A stretch of 64,000 bases of DNA from NCBI GenBank assembly GCA_036365145.1, contig JAEOAD010000035.1:1486001-1550000 (forward strand). Direction: 5' to 3'. The translations under genes and the position numbers were made by a program. The DNA is from Orientallactaga sibirica. Lineage: Eukaryota > Chordata > Mammalia > Rodentia > Dipodidae. Below the pieces are notes generated by a model. The model was given only the letters and a program-made list of their open reading frames with translations. It was not told where the DNA came from and did not search any database. Shown here piece by piece: positions 22,651-34,786 of the stretch (positions are counted from its first letter, which is position 1; every line of letters starts with the position of its first letter).

Positions 22651-22795
22651 CACCTGGAAATAAATGGTGAAAATGACTTTATCAATTAACTAGAAAAACA
22701 CGTGGAAATAAATGGTGAAAATGACTTTATCAATTAACTAGAAAAACACCTGGAAATAAATGGTGAAAATGACTTTATCAATTAACTAGAGTGAA
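22651..22795 (+). repeat. 48-bp tandem repeat, three copies
   Basis: Units start at 22651, 22699 and 22747 with CACCTGGAAATAAATGGTG (G for C at one position in the second). All three are otherwise identical until the third diverges after 'caattaactaga'. The unit begins with text resembling the L1 ORF2 segment expected after the B1 insertion. Confidence 0.95.
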
Positions 22796-23150
22796 AATTT
22801 GCCAAAATCTTGGCTTTGGTACTTACTAGCTTTGTGGCTTTGTATTAGCACCCTGTGTTCATTGTGTACTTAAGGAAATTACCAGAAATAATGAATGGAA
22901 CATGTCTAGTTTGAGAAAGTCCTCATCAGTTTTATCTGATATTATCCTGGGATCTGTTTCCAGTTTTGTGTTCACCCACTAGATGTAATATACTCACAGA
23001 TTATACTCCTGAACGTTGAAATAATGGCCTTTATTCCCTATGTTTTCACTCTTCCTCTCTGTTATCTTTATGTCTCCCTCTGCCCTAATCTGGGTTGATT
23101 ACCTGGTCTCTCTCAGCTGCTGAGTTACCACTGTCATACAGACCCATGTT

Positions 23151-23493
23151 TGTTGTAGTTACTTTCTCATAACTGGGATGAATCGTGTGACCAAAAGCAG
23201 CTGATGGGATTAAAAAGTTTTTCTTTTAGTTAATAGTCTTGAATGGAAGCTGCATGATGACATGGAAAAGCATGGCATGAGCACAGGCTGGACATCACTT
23301 CTGCCACCACAGGTGGAAAACAGTAGCAGGAGAGTGAGACAAACTCCAGCAAGGGGGAGCTGACTATAGCACCCTTAAGTCTGCCCCTACCAACACACCT
23401 CCTCCAGCAAGGCTCTGCCTCCCAAATTTCCACCAGTTGGGGACCAAGCATCCAAAGCATATGAGTTTACGGGTACATTATTCAAACCACTGC
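23151..23493 (-). repeat. MaLR LTR, solo
   Basis: The reverse complement starts 'tgcagtggtttgaataatgt' and contains 'ttggtccccaactggtgg', 'gccttgctggaggaggtg' and 'gcagaagtgatgtccagcc', then ends 'tgagaaagtaactacaac'. It is related to the LTR at 4897-5243 but clearly diverged. Confidence 0.8.
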
Positions 23494-23499
23494 AGTGCT

Positions 23500-24340
23500 C
23501 ATGAAGAAGAAAATGACAGGACTCAGCAAATGAATCACTAATGCTCTAAGAGAAAGTGAAAAGTCTATATGGATAGAGTATATTTAACAGGATGTGCTGC
23601 TAAAACTACCTAAAGCATAGCACACCTTCTATCACAGGCTTTGTTGGGTACAGGGCTACCCATACCACAGGAAATCACAAAAGATTATGGAGTGAGTGTG
23701 AAGTGGAGGAGGACTACCCTAATAAAACTGGTGATAAAAGTATCCCCGTGGATGCTGTGGTCAAAATGATTAGCTGGAGTTTGTCCTATATATGTGCGTC
23801 TCCTGAACTAGCTCTCATAAGCAGAATGTGACTCAATTGTCGAGTATAAGTCATAATCAGAACAAAGAAGACTTTGACTGGCTGTCTCCCATAGGTGCTG
23901 TGTAAATCTGCAAGGATATAGGGCAGGTGTGCAAATACTGTTGAAGAGCTTTAGTGGCGCAATGCTTACCGTAGGCCAGAAGAAAACTCACCATCAAGTG
24001 CGAAACCAGGTGGAGAGGCCATATCAGACGTCAGCACAGGAGGACAGGTTCAAGATGAAGGACAGGAGAGAGGTCAAGACAGTCATCATCAAAGACATGC
24101 GAGGAGGGGTGAGAGCAGCCAGCAGGTGGGAGGTAAGCAGAGCAGAGGCATGGAAGGTTCCACAGTGATGGGCTGGTGATAAGGCAAGGCTGTGGACTGC
24201 TTCAGAGTTCGTGGCTAGTCATAATGTTGGCTTCAGTCTATTTAAAACCTTTATTTGGAATATTCCATATCCACTTTTTGTACAGATCTTCTGTCTTTTC
24301 TGTTCTATCTCAGCATGTTAGGTACATGTGGATTAAAACA
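23500..24340. other. Non-coding stretch, no gene seen
   Basis: Unique sequence with a purine-rich patch near 24030-24150. No family recognised. Confidence 0.45.
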
Positions 24341-24344
24341 CAAT

Positions 24345-24395
24345 TCCAGGATCCAGGTCAGCCTGGGCTAGAATGAGACCCTACCTCAAATATAT
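24345..24395 (+). repeat. B1 3' fragment
   Basis: 'ccaggtcagcctgggctag' and 'gagaccctacctcaaatat' give only the last third of a B1, followed by a (TATG)-rich patch. Confidence 0.8.
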
Positions 24396-24691
24396 ATGTA
24401 TGTATATATATGATTCCATGTGTAAATTATATACCAATACAGGTATTTCCATTTTTGTTTTAAAATCAGATGAGATTCAGGCTATCTGCATAGCTCATCA
24501 CTAGATGAGAGATTATAACAAAAATTTTTGTTGTCTCATACAACATAGACAGTTATATAGGCAAAATAATGGCACCCCCTGAAAAAGGTCCATGCTCCAG
24601 TGTCACACCTGTGTGTTGCATGACAAAAAGGAGTTTGCAGTTATAACTATGGATAGGATCTTAATGGAAAAGGGATTATCCTGGGTTACCC

Positions 24692-25145
24692 AGTATATTA
24701 GTTACTTTCCTCCTTGCTAAGACAAGGTACCCCACAGTTGATTTAAATAAAAAAAAAAAACCCAAAATATCTCGGCGTGGTAGCTCACACCTTTAATCCC
24801 AGCACTTGGGAGGCAGAGGTAGGAGGACCAATGTGAGTTCAAGGCCACCCTGAGACTACAGAGGGAATTCCTGGTCAGCCTGGGCTAGAGTGAGACCCTA
24901 CCTCGAAAAACTAAAATAAATAAATAAATAATAAAGCAACCTAAGGAAGGAAGGGATTCTGGTAGCTCACTATCTGAGATTACAGCCCATCCTGGGGGAA
25001 ACAGCAGAGTAGCAGCAGCTGGAAGCCATTGCTCACATTCCCATCTGCAGTCAGGAAGCAGACAGATGACTCTGCTGCTCAGCCAGCTCTTTCCTTTTGT
25101 ACAGTCCAGGACTTCATCCCATGGAATGATGTCACCCACAGTTAG
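24692..25145 (-). repeat. LTR (MaLR-like), split by a B1
   Basis: 'ttagttactttcctccttgc' (antisense LTR end) is continued after the B1 by 'aacctaaggaaggaaggga' and 'acagcccatcctggggga'. The far boundary is uncertain because the LTR start is not clearly seen. Confidence 0.5.
24768..24940 (+). repeat. B1-like SINE
   Basis: 'ctcacacctttaatcccagc' to 'gagtgagaccctacctcg', with tail AAAAACTAAAATAAATAAAT. It lies within an antisense LTR. Confidence 0.93.
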
Positions 25146-25499
25146 GGTGTGTTTTTCACCTCAATTAATCTAGTTTGGAAACAATCTCATAGGCATGCCC
25201 AGAGACTTGTCTCTGGGGTGATTCTGAATGCAAAGCCAGTGGATATTAAGCATCACCCTCAGGCTCAGTGTAAATACCTGGCACCATATAAAGATAGGGA
25301 CACACAGGAATGCACCGTTGAAGGGGTCAGAAGATGTTACACTGCTGGCTTCAGCAGGAGAGGGGGCGGCAAGCCGAAGGTATTCAGGTAGAAGTTTACA
25401 CACTGGGAAAGATGAGGGAATGGATTTTTTATTTTCATGGCACCTTGGGAAAGAACTACCAACATTTAGATTTTAGACCTATGAGAAGCCACTTTGAAC

Positions 25500-25689
25500 T
25501 TCTTTTTTATTTTTATTCATTTACTTGCAAGCAGAGACAGAGAGGAGAGAGAGGAGGCACTCTGCAAATGAACTCCAGATGCATGATCCACTTTGTGCAT
25601 CTGGCTTTTCTTGCATACTGGGCAGTCTAAAGGGCTGTCAGGCTTTGCCAGCAAGTACCTTTAACTGCTGAGTCATGTCTTCAGCCCTG
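25500..25689 (-). repeat. tRNA-headed SINE, short form, diverged
   Basis: 'tttacttgcaagcagagaca', 'aaatgaactccagatgcatg' and 'ctgagtcatgtcttcagccc'. Box B is eroded (gggcagtctaaag). Confidence 0.85.
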
Positions 25690-25904
25690 CCAAGTTGAAC
25701 CTCTGACATTCAGAAATGTGAGATAATGAAATTGTATTGTTTTACACCACTAAAGTGATAATTATAGCAGAAATAGGAAGCCAACATCATTGTGCTGGCT
25801 TCTTATTCTAAACAATGTTTGTTTTTTCACATCTGGCATTGGTTTGGTTGAAATTTTCTCTTATCCTTTTTTCTAGGAAAGTTGTTGCTGTTTAAGAATG
25901 AAAT

Positions 25905-26208
25905 CTGGGGCTCGCGGGTCAAGTGCACTTCCTGGGCAAGCGTGAGGTCTGAGGGGAGCAGAAATTGCCAGAGTTGGAATCTCCAGCACCCACATTAACA
26001 GATGGCCATGGTCTCACACAGCTGTAGCCCCAGTCCTGCAAAGGGAAGCAAAGGCCAGGGAATGGCCCAGAGTTGTGAAATAGCAGATTGCTTTGCTATC
26101 AGTAAGACTCCAGCTCAAACAAGAACAGGAGGAAAAGCCATGGGGCAGGATACCTGCTGCCTCAGGCATGTGTATGGGGTGCCACAAGGGCACATATAGA
26201 TGCATATA

Positions 26209-26244
<36 letters not shown>

Positions 26245-26250
26245 GCACAC
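25905..26250 (+). repeat. B2-like SINE ending in (AC)n, old
   Basis: 'ctggggctcgcgggtcaagt' (degraded head), 'ggaatctccagcacccacat', 'ctgtagccccagtcctgc' and a terminal (AC)n at about 26208-26240. Strongly diverged. Confidence 0.55.
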
Positions 26251-26874
26251 GCGAGTGAAATCTCATATTTGCAGTCACAGTTACTTTATTCTATAACAAT
26301 GTTTAGGAGATATAGGCATCCCTTTCAACTCATCTGTCTTTTAAATAATAATTTAAAGCTTTTTCTTTAAACTCCTTAAGTGTTGAATCAGTTCTGGCTT
26401 TCTCTAGCTATCGCCTTAGACATACGTGGACTGCCTCTTTCAACAAATCTTGAACTTTTCCCTTGGAGTTAAAAGCCTTTATGTTTTCTTAAGCATCTAT
26501 AAAAACGAATTCTCTCTCTCTTGCTCCGTCTCTCTTACTCCACAAAAAGAAAGTGCTTCTTAAGCTGTGCAAAGATACTGTGTTGCCACTTCTCGGGTCA
26601 TTTTTCTTTTCATTCAAGCTGAATGGGCACAAAGAGACTATCCTGAAGACAAAATGCCCTCCATTTGTCTTCTCATCATCTCTTAAGCATCACCCGTAAA
26701 TCCCAAGGCTTCTTTCATCCTTCCCAAATCCATTTCTCCCCGTCCATGCTTTCAGCTACTTGCTCTTGTGTTGTCTTGTTGCTTCAGTTAATATTTTTAT
26801 CTTCCCTCCCGTCTCACCTGTAGGCATAGCTAGAAAGAAATATCAACACTTACCACAATGTCTTGCTTTCATTT

Positions 26875-26945
26875 GGCTTCGGATCTCAAGTACCATGCTT
26901 GCCTGGCAAGCACTTTGCCCACTAAACCGTCTCCCCAGACCCCAC
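26875..26945 (-). repeat. SINE head scrap (tRNA-like)
   Basis: 'atctcaagtaccatgcttgc', 'ggcaagcactttgcccacta' and 'aaccgtctccccagacccc' form an antisense tRNA-like head without a body. Confidence 0.6.
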
Positions 26946-27149
26946 ATCTGAACCCTTGACAATGTGATTCAGAGACCAGCCACCCCACTGAGGTTACCCA
27001 TTTTACATTTACATAAAAGTCAGGTGACCACTTGGTTGCCAAGTCCTGTGAGCATTTTGAAACATAAACAATCCATGTCAAAACATATAATAACCACTAA
27101 AAGGCACATGACAACTTACAAAAATGCGTGAAGGATTGAAAGCTAGGGA

Positions 27150-27275
27150 TGATGCTCACCCATAATCCACGCAGTGAGAAGGCTAACAGCCGAGGATTGA
27201 AAGTTCAATGCAGGCCTGGGCTACAAAGCATGGCCTTGTCTCAAAAGTAAACAACAATCGAAAACAAGCAAAAAA
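27150..27275 (+). repeat. B1-like remnant
   Basis: 'gctcacccataatccacgca', 'gaaagttcaatgcaggcctg' and 'ccttgtctcaaaagtaaaca' are in B1 order with heavy decay. Confidence 0.55.
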
Positions 27276-27626
27276 GAATTGACATCTTTAATCTATCATA
27301 ATTATGTATATCACTGTTGATATGTGGATATTATAGATAAAAAGTAGGAAATACTAGATGTAAAAGGATAATTTATATATAATTTTATAATTAAAGAAAA
27401 AATGCTGTTTATTGATAAGTAAGAAAGCACTCAGCTCTTCGGCAGTAGTAGTTGTCATGTTTGAAAGGCAGGTAGCATTCCCGTGAAGGGTTAGCCTGTG
27501 GTAGGTTATGTCCAGGGCTACCCTGTAGTAAGTGTGAGAATTGTGTATAAAATCTCTGAGAAATTCACCCCAGATAATTACTAGTACCAACTTAAAAAAT
27601 TTCTTTATGAAAGAATAGAGTATGGG

Positions 27627-27667
27627 CAGGCAAGCGCCTTAAGTGCTGAGCCATCTCTCTAGCCCCA
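27627..27667 (-). repeat. tRNA-headed SINE, head only
   Basis: 'ggcaggcaagcgccttaagt' then 'gagccatctctctagcccc'. It stands directly before the tail of another SINE of the same orientation. Confidence 0.85.
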
Positions 27668-27912
27668 TTTTATTTTATTATATAAATATTATTTATTTAT
27701 TTACTTGCAAGGAAAGAAAGAGAGTGAGAGAGAAAAAGAGAGAGAGAGAGAAGGGGAATGACTGGAACAACAGGGTCTCCTGCCCCTACAAATGAACTTA
27801 GATATAAGCATCATCTTGTACATCTGACTTTACATGAGTACTAGAGCATCAAACGCAGGCTGTCAGATTTTGCAAGTGTGTGCCTTCAACCACTGAGTTA
27901 TCTCTCCAGCCT
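27668..27912 (-). repeat. tRNA-headed SINE, short form, diverged
   Basis: (TTTA)-type tail, (GA)n at 27718-27752, 'acatctgactttacatgagt' and 'actgagttatctctccagcc'. Entered the head of, or next to, the preceding copy. Confidence 0.88.
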
Positions 27913-28048
27913 TTCTTTTTTTACTTTTTAAATTATTTTGACACACACACACACGCACGCACATATATATTACAATTTCGTGCACGTATATAATGCATTT
28001 TGATCTTAGTCACTGCTCCATTAACCTCTCTTAGGACCTAGAGTTTGG

Positions 28049-28270
28049 GGCTGGGGTGGAGCTCAGTCGGCAGAGGGCTTGTCTAGCATGCGTGAAACCT
28101 TGGGCTCCATTCCGTGCACCACGTAAACCAGGCATTGTGGTGCTCTCCTGTAATCCCAGCACTCAGAGGTACAGGAGGGAGAATCAGAGGTTCAAGTTCA
28201 TCCTAAACCACTGAGATTGAGGCGGCCAAGCCTAGTGCACATGAGATCCATGTAACAAACAAACAAAAAA
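28049..28270 (+). repeat. ID-B1 composite SINE (B4-like)
   Basis: An ID-type head 'ggggctggggtggagctcag' with 'cttgtctagcatgcgtgaaa' is fused to B1 text 'ggcattgtggtgctctcctg' and 'gtaatcccagcactcagagg', then an A-rich tail. An ID head joined to a B1 body is the known makeup of rodent B4/ID_B1. Confidence 0.85.
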
Positions 28271-28279
28271 GTAGACGCT

Positions 28280-30155
28280 GTCATATCCTTCCTATCTTGT
28301 CCTCTTCTTCCTTCCTTTATATTTTCACAATTTTCCTCTTATTCTTCTTTGCCTGCTTTTCTTTCTCCCATTGCTTTGTTGCTTCCTCCTCTTAGATCTT
28401 TGTTCTTTTTCTCTTCTCCTTCCCCCTCGCTCTCTCCCTCCTCCTTGACCTCTTCCTTAGATGCTTTATCCCTCTTCCACTTCCTTTCTCCTTCCATATA
28501 CTCAATCATAGGTATATTTGAGTGGACACACATATTCTGGCAAGCACATGTTCCTAACATAGAGTTGTCAATTTGTAATCTTTTAAATAAAATAACAAAA
28601 AAGTTTCATTGAGCCATAAAGTTTTTTAAATCCGCAAAGATTTACATACACCTGATACTATTGTTTTGTCTGTTCTCTTAGGGTGGTATATGTATGAGTG
28701 TTTTCAGTCAGGTGGGACTCCCATGTTGAGCCATCCCTCTGTCCTCTGGATGAAGCTCAGATCTGAGACCTGGTGCTTCTCTGCGCTGAGGCAAGCACAG
28801 TTGGCACATTTAAATGTTCACAAGTAAACATAATGGGTCCAGACTCCAGTCCTGCTTGAAATAAAAGCCAGCACTGAGTTATCTTCTTCCACAAGCCTGA
28901 GCAGGTCTCCGTGTTATGAGAGCTTAGAACTTCCAGTGATGAGACCGCCTAGGATGGGTCACTGTAGGGACGCCTTCCTCTCCTAACCTCTCGGAAAGGA
29001 CAGAGGGCAGGGATCCCCCTTCCTGACACACAGCAGCTCTAGAGTCCTCACACAACACCTTTTTAAAATGTGTCTTGCCAAACAATAACTTATTTTGAGA
29101 AACAGGTAAATTCTAGACTTACATAACCCAGGGTTACTACTTAATGTTTGGAATAGTTTTTTTGTGTGTGTGTGGTTCAATTATTATTTTTTTCTCCTCC
29201 AAACATTTTTTTTTCTTTTATACCCAACCTTGATAAAAACCTGTGTAACTGAGTAACCCAAAGGAAAACTGCAGAGGTGGTGGAGCACCCGCCCCCCCCA
29301 ACATCACCCTTCTCAAAATTTCCTAGTGGAATTTTGGAAAGCACCAGTGACCTTTTAAAAATGTACCACACCTCAAATCCTCATTTTCCTGCTCTGTGAG
29401 CAGTTCTTTCTTTTTGATACTGCCCTCCATCAAAGCAAGCAAGCAAGCAAACAAACAAACAAACAAACAAAAAACACTCCAAGAAAGTCCTTTAACTATG
29501 TCACAGTTGGGCTGCAGCATCCGGGCCAAGTCTGGGCATGCTGAACCATCTTGCTTATGGGAATCCCCACTGATGCCGGGGAGTCTGAGGCAAAGTCTAA
29601 ATGACTTAAGCTGCTGCAAGCTTCATCCTTGCTCAACTGGATCCCATTAGGAAGCTTTTTGAGCTGACCTGCTGCCTTCTGACCAGGTCTTGGTTGGAGT
29701 TCAGAGCATCTTAATGGCAGGACACTCCCTTCTTCAACTGCTGGAGAGGGCATTCAGAGAATCGAGTCCTCTAGTGCCTTTCCAGCATGAGGCAGATGCG
29801 TTTTCTGTCATTGTGGGTATAGACAGAGCTGTAAATGCCTGAGTAACAGGACATTACAACTAACTTGTCCTCTTGGACAAATTGTCAGTGCTTTGAAAAT
29901 AAGTTTCCTTACTCGTTCATGAAACAGCATCCTTAATTCAGTATATATTTATATTTTGAAGACTCATAGTGGTCCTCGGTTTACAACTTTATTACTCGCG
30001 ATTAAATACAGCCAAAGCAATTTGTCAAGTACTCACTTCTGGTGCTCTGATAGCATTTCTACCCTGAACCTATGTCTGGAAGTTTTCCCCTTCATAATTT
30101 TGCCTACAAGAAATGAGAATGTCATTATGTATTACATACAGATACATCCTCGCAC
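28280..30155. other. Non-coding stretch with C/T-rich patch and (CAAA)n
   Basis: 28300-28500 is C/T-rich (polypurine on the minus strand). 29433-29472 is (CAAG)3(CAAA)5-6. Otherwise unique, with no exon signature. Short two-strand open frames near 29.4-29.75 kb show no known domain. Confidence 0.5.
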
Positions 30156-30159
30156 TTTT

Positions 30160-30270
30160 TTGGGGGGTACAGAGTCCACTATGTAACCTAGAATGGCTTC
30201 AAATTCACAGTCATACTATGTCAGCCTTCCGAGTACTGGGGTTACAGGTGTGGGCCACCACACCCAGCTG
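30160..30270 (-). repeat. B1-like SINE
   Basis: 'agagtccactatgtaaccta', 'gagtactggggttacaggtg' and 'tgggccaccacacccagctg' are in antisense B1 order. Confidence 0.85.
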
Positions 30271-30494
30271 GACACATTCCTTTTAATGGATTGTTATGGG
30301 CCCACTTGAGATGACAGGTGATAATTTCTGTGGAATGCTTAGATCAGAAATGTTTTGAATTTCATACTATTTTTTGACTTTGGAATATTTTTGAATATAT
30401 AGTCCAAATATATATGATGGGGCACATGTTAAAATATGATATGCTTAACACATAGCCTGAAAAGCATTTAAAATTTAAACTTAATTCATTTATA

Positions 30495-30766
30495 TACATA
30501 TGTATGCTGGGGGGGCACATATGCAGTGGCACATGTGTAGAGAGGAGATGACAACCTTAGGGGAATCTCTCTGCTGCTGGGAAGGCCAGTCTAACTGGTC
30601 CTGAAGCTTTGTGATTCCCTGACCCTGCCTCCCATTGCCAAGGCATGATGGGATGGTGGGCCTGTATGCCACTGCATGTCTGGCTGTATGTGGGTGTTGG
30701 GGATTGAACTTGGATAAGCAGGCGGTAGAACAAGCACCTTCACACTGACTCATCTCCCCAGCCCTG
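30495..30766 (-). repeat. B3-like SINE
   Basis: 'agaggagatgacaacctta', 'gccaaggcatgatgggatgg', 'gggtgttggggattgaactt' and 'gactcatctccccagccc' are in antisense B3 order. A 149-codon frame over it is a chance frame. Confidence 0.8.
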
Positions 30767-30779
30767 AAAGTTGACCATG

Positions 30780-31285
30780 GCCTGTCACAGGAGGGCAGGC
30801 ATGGTATTTCCGCTTGTGATGTCACATCAGCACTCAACTCATTTTTTGAGTTTTGGAATGTTTCCAGTTTTAGCTGTGGGTTTTGGGACCCTCCACTTGT
30901 GGGCTGAACTAGCAAAATGAAGGGTTTGGCTTGCATCAAAGGATACAGTTCTTTGGCTTGGGTAAAAGTTTCACGTAGTTTGACTTTGTCCTTTCCTTGG
31001 AAGTATCAGTGTTTGGTGAGGAAAGGCAGCATTTCGTGTGTTCAGTTAGGAAGGGATCGTGAGCAACTTCAGTCATTTCACTGACTCTCATGCAGTGTCC
31101 CCTCTCACGTCACCAGATCTCACTAAATACCAGGTTGTTAGGTCATCTCGTTTCCCTTACAGGATGAAGTGTTCCTGTTCGTCACACAATGTGGTAATAC
31201 CATGTGCTGCATATGTTCTTGAAAAGCCTCAGTGCACGATACTTGGAATCATATTTATAATTTTTTGACAGATAGGGATATTCAT
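30780..31285. other. Non-coding stretch, nothing recognised
   Basis: Unique sequence between two SINEs with no exon or repeat signature. Confidence 0.45.
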
Positions 31286-31288
31286 TTT

Positions 31289-31505
31289 GGGGCTAGATAG
31301 ATGGCTCAGTGGTTAAGGCACTTGCATGCAGTGCCCAACAACCCAGGTTCAATTCCCAGTACCCATGTAAAGCCACATGCCCAAAGTGCCGCATGCATCT
31401 AAGCATCTGGAGTTTGTCTGTAGTGGCTCGAGGCCCTGGCATGCCCATTCTCCCCTGCCCATCCCCTGCTTTCAAATGAATAAATAAAAATATTTTTTAA
31501 AAAAC
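31289..31505 (+). repeat. tRNA-headed SINE, short form, full length
   Basis: Head 'ggggctagatagatggctca' with box A-like GGCTCAGTGGTTAAGG, box B GGTTCAATTCC near 31347, body 'catctggagtttgtctgtag' and 'tggcatgcccattctcccc', then AAATGAATAAATAAAAAT tail. A complete plus-strand reference copy of the family. Confidence 0.95.
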
Positions 31506-31509
31506 AGTG

Positions 31510-32050
31510 TTAGTTTTATAGCTGTGTACCATGTTCACAAATGAAATCTGCCATAAACACACAAACCAGAGAGCCTTAGCTTAGAAGCTATTTAGAAACC
31601 CATTCCAATGTCTCCCTTCACTATGTTGCTGCTAAGGAAATGGAGCCCCAAATACAAATCCATAGAAGGGGGCTACTCTAGAAGAAGAAGATAGCAAAAA
31701 GGGGTGCATTGGATATGTGTAAGAAGATACCATAACAAAACTTGTTATTTTGTATGCTATTTAAAAATAACAAAAGATTTTGTTTTGGAGTAAAAATGAA
31801 TATCTCTGAAAAGTTAGTGTAGAAAGGGTCAGATGATGCTAATCATAAGAAATGTTAACTTTGCATTTACTTATTTTGAGACTTGGACTTCCTCCTTTCT
31901 GACTAAAAGTAGAAATGAGAATGACAGGCATCCTTTTTAGGGAGAGTAACGGCCAGGAAGATGTGAGAGCAAGCCTGACTAACACAGGCCGCCTCTCCTG
32001 CCTTAGTGGTGTTTCCCAGTGTATTTACCACCCCACGAAGGCCAACCCTG
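31510..32050. other. Non-coding stretch, nothing recognised
   Basis: A/T- and purine-rich unique sequence. Confidence 0.45.
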
Positions 32051-32055
32051 TGTTT

Positions 32056-32241
32056 ATTTTTTAAATATTTGTTTGAGAGAGAGAAAATATGGGTGCACCA
32101 GGGCCTCCGTCCACTGCAAACAAACTCCAGACATGTGTGTCACTTTGCACATCTGGCTTTAGGAGGGTACTGGGGAATCGAACCCAGGTGGTCAGGCTTT
32201 ACAGACAAACATCTTTAAACATTGAACAATCTCTCTAGCCC
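32056..32241 (-). repeat. tRNA-headed SINE, short form
   Basis: 'gtttgagagagagaaaatat', 'ccactgcaaacaaactccag', antisense box B 'gggaatcgaacccaggtgg' and 'aacaatctctctagccc'. The following 'acaaatttatttatgagaga' (to about 32285) is the tail of another, truncated copy. Confidence 0.92.
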
Positions 32242-32457
32242 TTTTAACGTTTTACAAATTTATTTATGAGAGAGAGGTGGGGGAGAAGAAATCCTTGTTT
32301 CTTTTATCTGGCCACTCTTTCACAATCTAGTAGTCTTTACTAAAATAACACATGAGCTTCCCAGTCTAACTGCTCCTGGGGTATTTACTTCTTGTCAGTG
32401 TAGACATTACATGTTTAAAAATATTAACATTACTCAAGAACCCTTGTCTTGTTAACT

Positions 32458-32480
32458 GTGTGTGTGTATGTATGTATGTA

Positions 32481-32516
<36 letters not shown>

Positions 32517-32518
32517 TC
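32458..32518. repeat. (TG)n(TATG)n microsatellite
   Basis: Short (GT)n, then TATG units, a TA-rich break and TATG again. Confidence 0.93.
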
Positions 32519-32630
32519 TCTGATCAGATTAATTCACAGGTCCCATTCACTGAGGCTAAGACTCCCTGGTTTTTTGAATCTTAAAAAGAAAACAAAAATA
32601 CTCTATTTAGTGAAGTCCATAAGTCACAAA

Positions 32631-32664
32631 ATTTATCAGTATATTTATTTATATACTGATAAAT
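32631..32664. repeat. Perfect 14-bp inverted repeat
   Basis: ATTTATCAGTATAT at 32631-32644 and its exact reverse complement at 32651-32664, separated by six bases. A (TA)n and (GT)n run follows to about 32706. Confidence 0.95.
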
Positions 32665-32709
32665 TATATATATATATATTGTGTGTGTGTTTGTGTGTGT
32701 GTGTGTTTG

Positions 32710-34785
32710 CTGAGAAAGTTTGTAGGAACGAGGAGTGTGAGTTTAGTTTTTCATTAATTTGTTGACTTCAAAACAGTGTCAATGGTATTACTGAGGTTAC
32801 TGTTTTCTTTGAATTGATGCAGAACCTTCATATATTGATCACTGAAAAGAAAATGCTGATCTATCTTCCCCCTACCTGCCATGAGAATTGAAAAGTGCTT
32901 AAGCATATAAATAATGGTGTGTAAAGGCTAACTGTCTAGGGATACCGACCTGATTAAATGCAAGGATTCGTTACTTACTAAGTTCCCATACTATTATTTT
33001 TAGTTTGTGTTGACCGAGCAACCAACAGATAAATTGCTGGCTGATCCTGAAATCTCAACCTGATATTTTCCTTGCTCCTTGTGAAAGTGGTACTATTTCT
33101 ATAGCTTCCTAGAAGCAACGGCGGGAGATTCTAGGGAGAACAGATACAGAGCTTGATTGTCTGCTTTCCTCAATGAAATCCAGTGTGTACTTCAGAGGAA
33201 GCTCTCAATGGATTGAATCCTTTTGGTCCTCCTAGCAAAAGTGGACTAACTGGAGAAGAACTACTCTGCTTCCTTATGTGTGCAGTTTAATGCTAAAAGG
33301 TGCCATTAGAGGTGAAGCCCACATCTAGTGTCAAAGCAGTTAGAATCTTAAACATCCCTAATGACTGCTTTTAAGTCCTTGCTATTTCTTATAAAAACAA
33401 ACCAGTGCTACACTAAGTGCAGGGCCCTCACATTACAAATGACACCCAGCATCTGGAGTTCTCATTACAGACCTTCTGCCAAGTTCTGCCTCTTTGCCAA
33501 GGATGATTTAACCATTCAGTGTCAAACTGACCTTGAACTTGGGGGTGGGGATGGAGAAAATCCTAATTGCCTGAGCATCATGTCCCTAAATTTTAAAATA
33601 TCATGTGTGGGGTGCGGAGTGGTTAAATCATCAATTTGACCATGTATCTTTAGCCAGTATAGATAAAATCTATAGCTTATTATTTCATTATTGGAACAGT
33701 ATAATCTGGAGGCTTTGGTAACTTTCACATATTAAATCAAATAAATACATTTAAGAAAACTTTTAGAAGACAAAAGTAGAGAGTAGAGATAAATGACATA
33801 GAACGTGAGGGCTGGCGTGATTAAATATGACGGTTTCTTAATCGTCAGCATCTGCTTATCGTGTGTTTTTACTTTTCTAAAGAATATTAAGCTAGAAAGT
33901 GGTAGGCCTGAGTAAGCGATATGAAATATTGTCCAAGTCATGAGGCCACAATTCTGAATGCATTAAAAGAATAAGGTCATAAGTCTTCTCAAGCCTAAGT
34001 ACCAATAATTAGTTCTAAATGCTTCCTGGTCACTTGACGATTAACTGGTAAATGTAATAGCTATACAGTTAATGGAACCAAACTACATTATCATTAAAAG
34101 TAATTAGAAGTGTTACCTACCTGCAGCTCTCATTAAGCCACCTCCGTGAATGTTGAAGGCAATTTCATGCCATAGGATGTCTACAGGATTCCTCAAATGT
34201 CCAAGAAGTGATTGGTTATTTACAGCACCTTGCTCATGCATTATGTCTTGCTTTCTATCACAGCTTCTACTGAGAAACCACTTCCTTAACATACCAGGGG
34301 GGGAGCTGTAAGAAAAACTCCTGGTGGGGGGAGATCATTAGTGGGATTCTCAAAAGTAGAAGAAACTTTCACTTCGCTTACAGAAGGACCAAGTTCAGAC
34401 CTCATACTCCCTACACAAAAATTCTCTCACCTGACTGTTTTACAATTCCAGTGGAAACAGGTCTTTCATCTTTGACAAAATTATTGACACTAACTTCACA
34501 CCCACTTTTGAGGTCCTTCTATGTTAGACTACACATGATGACCATTGTTTCTGATATTCCTCAAATTCCCCCAAACCCATTGAAGTATCAATGAGATATT
34601 TGGGACAATTATTTAAACTACCCATAATGTGCCTAAGAAGCATGGACAACTTGCTAGGGAGGGGTTAAAATGATCAAATGTAATGTTATAACTATATAAA
34701 TATCATGAGAGGCTGTAATCCCATTTGTTAACTGAGACTGAACAGGAATTTCAGATTATCACTCAAGACTTCACAACTGAGAAAA
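32710..34785. other. Long repeat-poor stretch, no gene seen
   Basis: About 2 kb free of recognisable SINE, LINE or LTR sequence. Frames are short; the two over 65 codons near 33.36-33.94 kb show no known domain. 33960-34140 is AT-rich with several TAATTA/ATTA cores. Candidate for conserved non-coding sequence, not shown here. Confidence 0.45.
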
Positions 34786-34786
34786 G

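Noticed and set aside
30490..30939. 149-codon minus-strand frame
   Set aside because: About 60% overlaps a B3-like SINE and the rest has no protein features.
31289..31505. Possible tRNA gene (box A and box B present)
   Set aside because: It is the head of a dispersed SINE; no cloverleaf with acceptor and anticodon stems can be drawn, and the same head occurs many times in the window.
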